Assembly: GCA_050012355.1 (NCBI GenBank) | Contig: JBEKHI010000030.1 | Coordinates: 1-36,015 of the forward strand | DNA length: 36,015 nucleotides | Origin: JBEKHI01 sp050012355 | Lineage (GTDB): Bacteria > Actinomycetota > Actinomycetes > Streptosporangiales > Streptosporangiaceae | Reading direction: 5' to 3' | Shown here: positions 34,331 through 36,015 of the stretch, in pieces | Numbering within the stretch: position 1 is the first letter of the stretch | How the letters are laid out: each line of letters starts with the position of its first letter | Position numbers and translations under genes: made by a program | Notes under the pieces: model-generated | Told to the model about the DNA's origin: nothing | What the model saw: only the letters and a program-made list of their open reading frames with translations | Database searches by the model: none

Positions 34331-34636
34331 ATGGGGATCTTCGACAAGGTCAAGGACGAAGCTCAGAAGCTGGCCGGCCAGCACCAGGACCAGGCGTCGC
34401 AGGCCATGGACAAGGCCCAGGATGCCGCGAGCAAGGCCACCGGCGGCAAGTTCGACAGCCAGATCCAGTCCGGCATGCAGTCCGCCCGGGACCAGATCGG
34501 CGTGCAGCCCTCTGACCAGGACCAGGACCAGAACCAGGACCCGAACCAGATGCAGGACCAGGGTCAGGACCAGATGCAGGGTCAGGACCAGATGATGCAG
34601 GACCAGAACCAGGACCCCGGTAACCAGAACCAGTAG
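34331..34636 (+). CDS. MT0933-type small protein with Q/D-rich tail
   Basis: The N-terminal half (MGIFDKVKDEAQKLAGQHQDQ ... KATGGKFDSQIQSGMQSARDQIG) has the pattern of the MT0933 'antitoxin' family of actinobacteria: a helical, charged small protein with a TGGKF/Y-D motif. The antitoxin label in that family rests on little evidence, and no toxin gene is adjacent here. From about residue 58 to 101 the protein is almost entirely Gln, Asp, Asn and Met in short repeats (DQDQ, NQDP, QDQM), a low-complexity, prion-like composition that is probably disordered. ATG 34331 has GGGGAGGAA upstream; an upstream in-frame extension is not family-like. It is a single-gene unit with its own promoter, palindromes and terminator. 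Confidence 0.82.
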   Translation: MGIFDKVKDEAQKLAGQHQDQASQAMDKAQDAASKATGGKFDSQIQSGMQSARDQIGVQPSDQDQDQNQDPNQMQDQGQDQMQGQDQMMQDQNQDPGNQNQ

Positions 34637-34643
34637 CTCACAA

Positions 34644-34674
34644 GGCTGGCGCCTTTGCCGTAGAGGCGCCAGCC
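34644..34674 (+). terminator. Terminator of the MT0933-type gene
   Basis: GGCTGGCGCCT and AGGCGCCAGCC form a perfect 11-bp stem with a 9-nt loop, 8 nt after the stop. CTCCCT follows; the T-run is weak. Confidence 0.7.
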
Positions 34675-34726
34675 CTCCCTGGGGTTAGCCGTCCCGTCTG
34701 TTGATGGCGACGAGCGCGACCCCGCC

Positions 34727-34763
34727 GAGGGCGCGACGGGCGCGAGGGGGCCGTCGCGCCCTC
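34727..34763. terminator. 13-bp GC-rich hairpin upstream of ung
   Basis: GAGGGCGCGACGG and CCGTCGCGCCCTC form a perfect stem around an 11-nt loop between the previous terminator and ung. It may back up termination from the left. Confidence 0.5.
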
Positions 34764-34845
34764 GCGCATGCCCAGGCGACGCGACACAGCAGCGAGTCCG
34801 CGATGTGATCGGCTCACGCCGTTATGGATGACTAGTGTTGTTTGC

Positions 34846-35517
34846 ATGCAGCCACTTGAGAACATCGTCGACCCCGGATGGGCGGAGGCGCTGGCCCCGG
34901 TCGGCGAGCGGATCACGGCGATGGGCGAGTTCCTGCGATCGGAAGTCGCGGCGGGACGGAAGTACCTGCCCGCCGGCGAGAACGTGCTGCGGGCCTTCAA
35001 GCAGCCCTTCGCGGACGTCCGGGTGCTCATCGTCGGCCAGGATCCGTACCCGACCCCGGGACACCCCGTGGGGCTGAGCTTCTCCGTCGCGCCTGAGGTC
35101 AAGCGCCTGCCCGGGAGCCTGGTCAACATCTTCACCGAATACGGCGAGGACCTCGGGTACCCGGCTCCGTCGTCAGGGGACCTGACTCCGTGGACCGAAC
35201 GCGGTGTCCTGCTGCTCAACCGGGTCCTCACGGTCGAGCCGCGCAAGCCAGGATCGCATCGCGGCAAGGGCTGGGAAGAGGTCACCGAGCAGGCGATCCG
35301 CGCGCTCGTCGCGCGCGGCACGCCGATGGTGGCCATCCTGTGGGGCAGGGACGCGCGGAACCTGGCGCCGATGCTCGGCGACGTGCCGCGAATCGAATCC
35401 GCCCACCCGAGTCCAATGTCCGCACATAACGGATTTTTCAACTCTCGTCCCTTTAGTCGCGCTAATCACATGTTGGAAGCTCAAGAGGCAGAATCAGTCG
35501 ACTGGAAGCTCCCTTAA
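34846..35517 (+). CDS. ung: Uracil-DNA glycosylase, family 1
   Basis: Ung removes uracil from DNA, the first step of base-excision repair after cytosine deamination. The 223-residue protein has the water-activating motif GQDPYPTPGHPVGLSFS (catalytic Asp at 66) and the leucine-loop motif HPSPMSAHNGFFNSRPFS (His at about 187). PGVLLLN-type core text (RGVLLLNRVLTVEPRKPGSHRGKGWE) lies between. The Pro after GQDPY is usual in actinobacteria. ATG 34846 is chosen over an upstream in-frame extension. TAGTGT (34833-34838) lies 7 nt before it and no ribosome-binding site is visible, so the mRNA may be leaderless. Confidence 0.95.
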   Translation: MQPLENIVDPGWAEALAPVGERITAMGEFLRSEVAAGRKYLPAGENVLRAFKQPFADVRVLIVGQDPYPTPGHPVGLSFSVAPEVKRLPGSLVNIFTEYGEDLGYPAPSSGDLTPWTERGVLLLNRVLTVEPRKPGSHRGKGWEEVTEQAIRALVARGTPMVAILWGRDARNLAPMLGDVPRIESAHPSPMSAHNGFFNSRPFSRANHMLEAQEAESVDWKLP

Positions 35518-35592
35518 TCTTCTTCCTACATCCCACGATGTACTACTTCAGGGCGATGCGGAGAACCCAACTGTGCAGTTAATCTTCTGAGG

Positions 35593-36015
35593 ATGGATAC
35601 TGGGTGCGTGGCAGGGGCTAGGGGTGCCCAGGCGGCGGGGACGACACACGGCATCCGCCCTGGGCGCCAGCAGATGGCCGCGTGGTACGGGGGTTTCACC
35701 GTCTACGCGGCTGCCGTCGCGCTACTTACGGGGCACGCGGACCGGATGTGGGCTGCGTGGGCCATCGGGGCGTACGCCGTGACCGCCGGGCTGTTGTGGC
35801 TGACCCGGGACTGGGTCCTGCCCATGATCGTCGCGATCGTGGGGGCAGTGGTCCTCCCGATCGACTATCTGGCCAAGCACGGCGGGCTCATCGCCGAGGT
35901 CGAGGTCATCGGCCGGTCCGCCGCTCTGCTGCTGAGAACGGGCACGCCGTACCTGCCGGTCGACCAGCTGACACAATGGCGCTCCTATAACCCGTACCTG
36001 CCGATCATGGACATC
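35593..36015 (+). CDS. Membrane protein, possibly a GT87-like mannosyltransferase (cut by window end)
   Basis: An uninterrupted frame of 141 codons starts at ATG 35593 and runs off the right edge. It has a short polar N-terminus, then membrane segments (WYGGFTVYAAAVALLTG, AAWAIGAYAVTAGLLWL, VLPMIVAIVGAVVLPIDYL). A loop ending YLPVDQLTQWRSYNPYLPIMDI follows. The NPYLP loop and early helices resemble actinobacterial GT-C/DUF2029 mannosyltransferases, but too little is present to be sure. The start is uncertain: GAGG is too close to this ATG, and ATG 35674 is an alternative. It lies 75 nt downstream of ung on the same strand. Confidence 0.6.
   Translation, partial: MDTGCVAGARGAQAAGTTHGIRPGRQQMAAWYGGFTVYAAAVALLTGHADRMWAAWAIGAYAVTAGLLWLTRDWVLPMIVAIVGAVVLPIDYLAKHGGLIAEVEVIGRSAALLLRTGTPYLPVDQLTQWRSYNPYLPIMDI

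Noticed and set aside
35031..35055. Pro instead of His after GQDPY in Ung as an unusual substitution
   Set aside because: GQDPYP is the normal form in actinobacterial Ung proteins.

Overview
The window is chromosomal DNA from a high-GC actinomycete. The evidence is the gene families (MtrB-LpqB, long HPF, an Rv3235/DUF6459-type protein beside secA, an HGxxPAAW-like membrane protein, a DUF6912-type protein, and the 180-kDa class of NAD-glutamate dehydrogenase), many GTG starts, and a tmRNA tag of actinobacterial type (ANSKRTASTFALAA). The gene orders prfB / ftsE-ftsX-smpB and mtrA-mtrB-lpqB-hpf ... secA are those of Streptomyces-like actinomycetes. The species cannot be named from the sequence.

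Layout. 1-2108: a gene-poor stretch with ssrA (tmRNA, minus), its promoter and terminator, a 9-bp-periodic repeat region that may encode a Lys/Arg-rich protein, a 7-bp microsatellite, and one copy of each of two dispersed repeat families. 2109-6593 (minus): ftsE, ftsX, smpB, then a full-length penicillin-binding-protein homologue whose three active-site motifs are all lost. 6755-8141: a small zinc-ribbon membrane protein converging on prfB. 8152-17586 (minus): NAD-glutamate dehydrogenase, whose stop overlaps the prfB ribosome-binding site, acetoacetyl-CoA synthetase, a HAD-like protein and P5C dehydrogenase (pruA). Together these suggest amino-acid (glutamate/proline) and ketone-body catabolism. 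17677-18626 (minus): DUF6912-type gene and a Vsr endonuclease. 18732-21367 (plus): an SsuCBA-type ABC importer operon. 21514-25450: DUF6459-type gene, secA and an HGxxPAAW-like gene. 25880-27645: MTH1-like Nudix hydrolase and a YcaQ/AlkZ-like DNA glycosylase. 27629-33803 (minus): an orphan LuxR-type response regulator, hpf with a long structured leader, lpqB, mtrB and a disrupted mtrA. 34331-36015 (plus): an MT0933-type small protein with a Q/D-rich tail, uracil-DNA glycosylase, and the start of a membrane protein cut by the window edge.

Themes and main oddities. Translation quality control is prominent: ssrA, smpB, prfB and hpf all lie here. DNA repair is also represented by vsr, nudix, ycaQ-like and ung. 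The most notable observations are: (1) mtrA lacks about 38 nt in the receiver domain and is out of frame, although mtrB and lpqB are intact; (2) two families of short palindromic intergenic repeats, three copies each; (3) the catalytically dead PBP next to smpB; (4) release factor 2 with SKY in place of the usual SPF stop-codon-recognition tripeptide; (5) a GTNAC-type (GlnR/MtrA-like) box upstream of the glutamate dehydrogenase; (6) a long hairpin-rich 5' leader on hpf. No CRISPR array, transposase, rRNA or tRNA gene was seen. All comparisons were made by eye, and all identity counts are hand counts.
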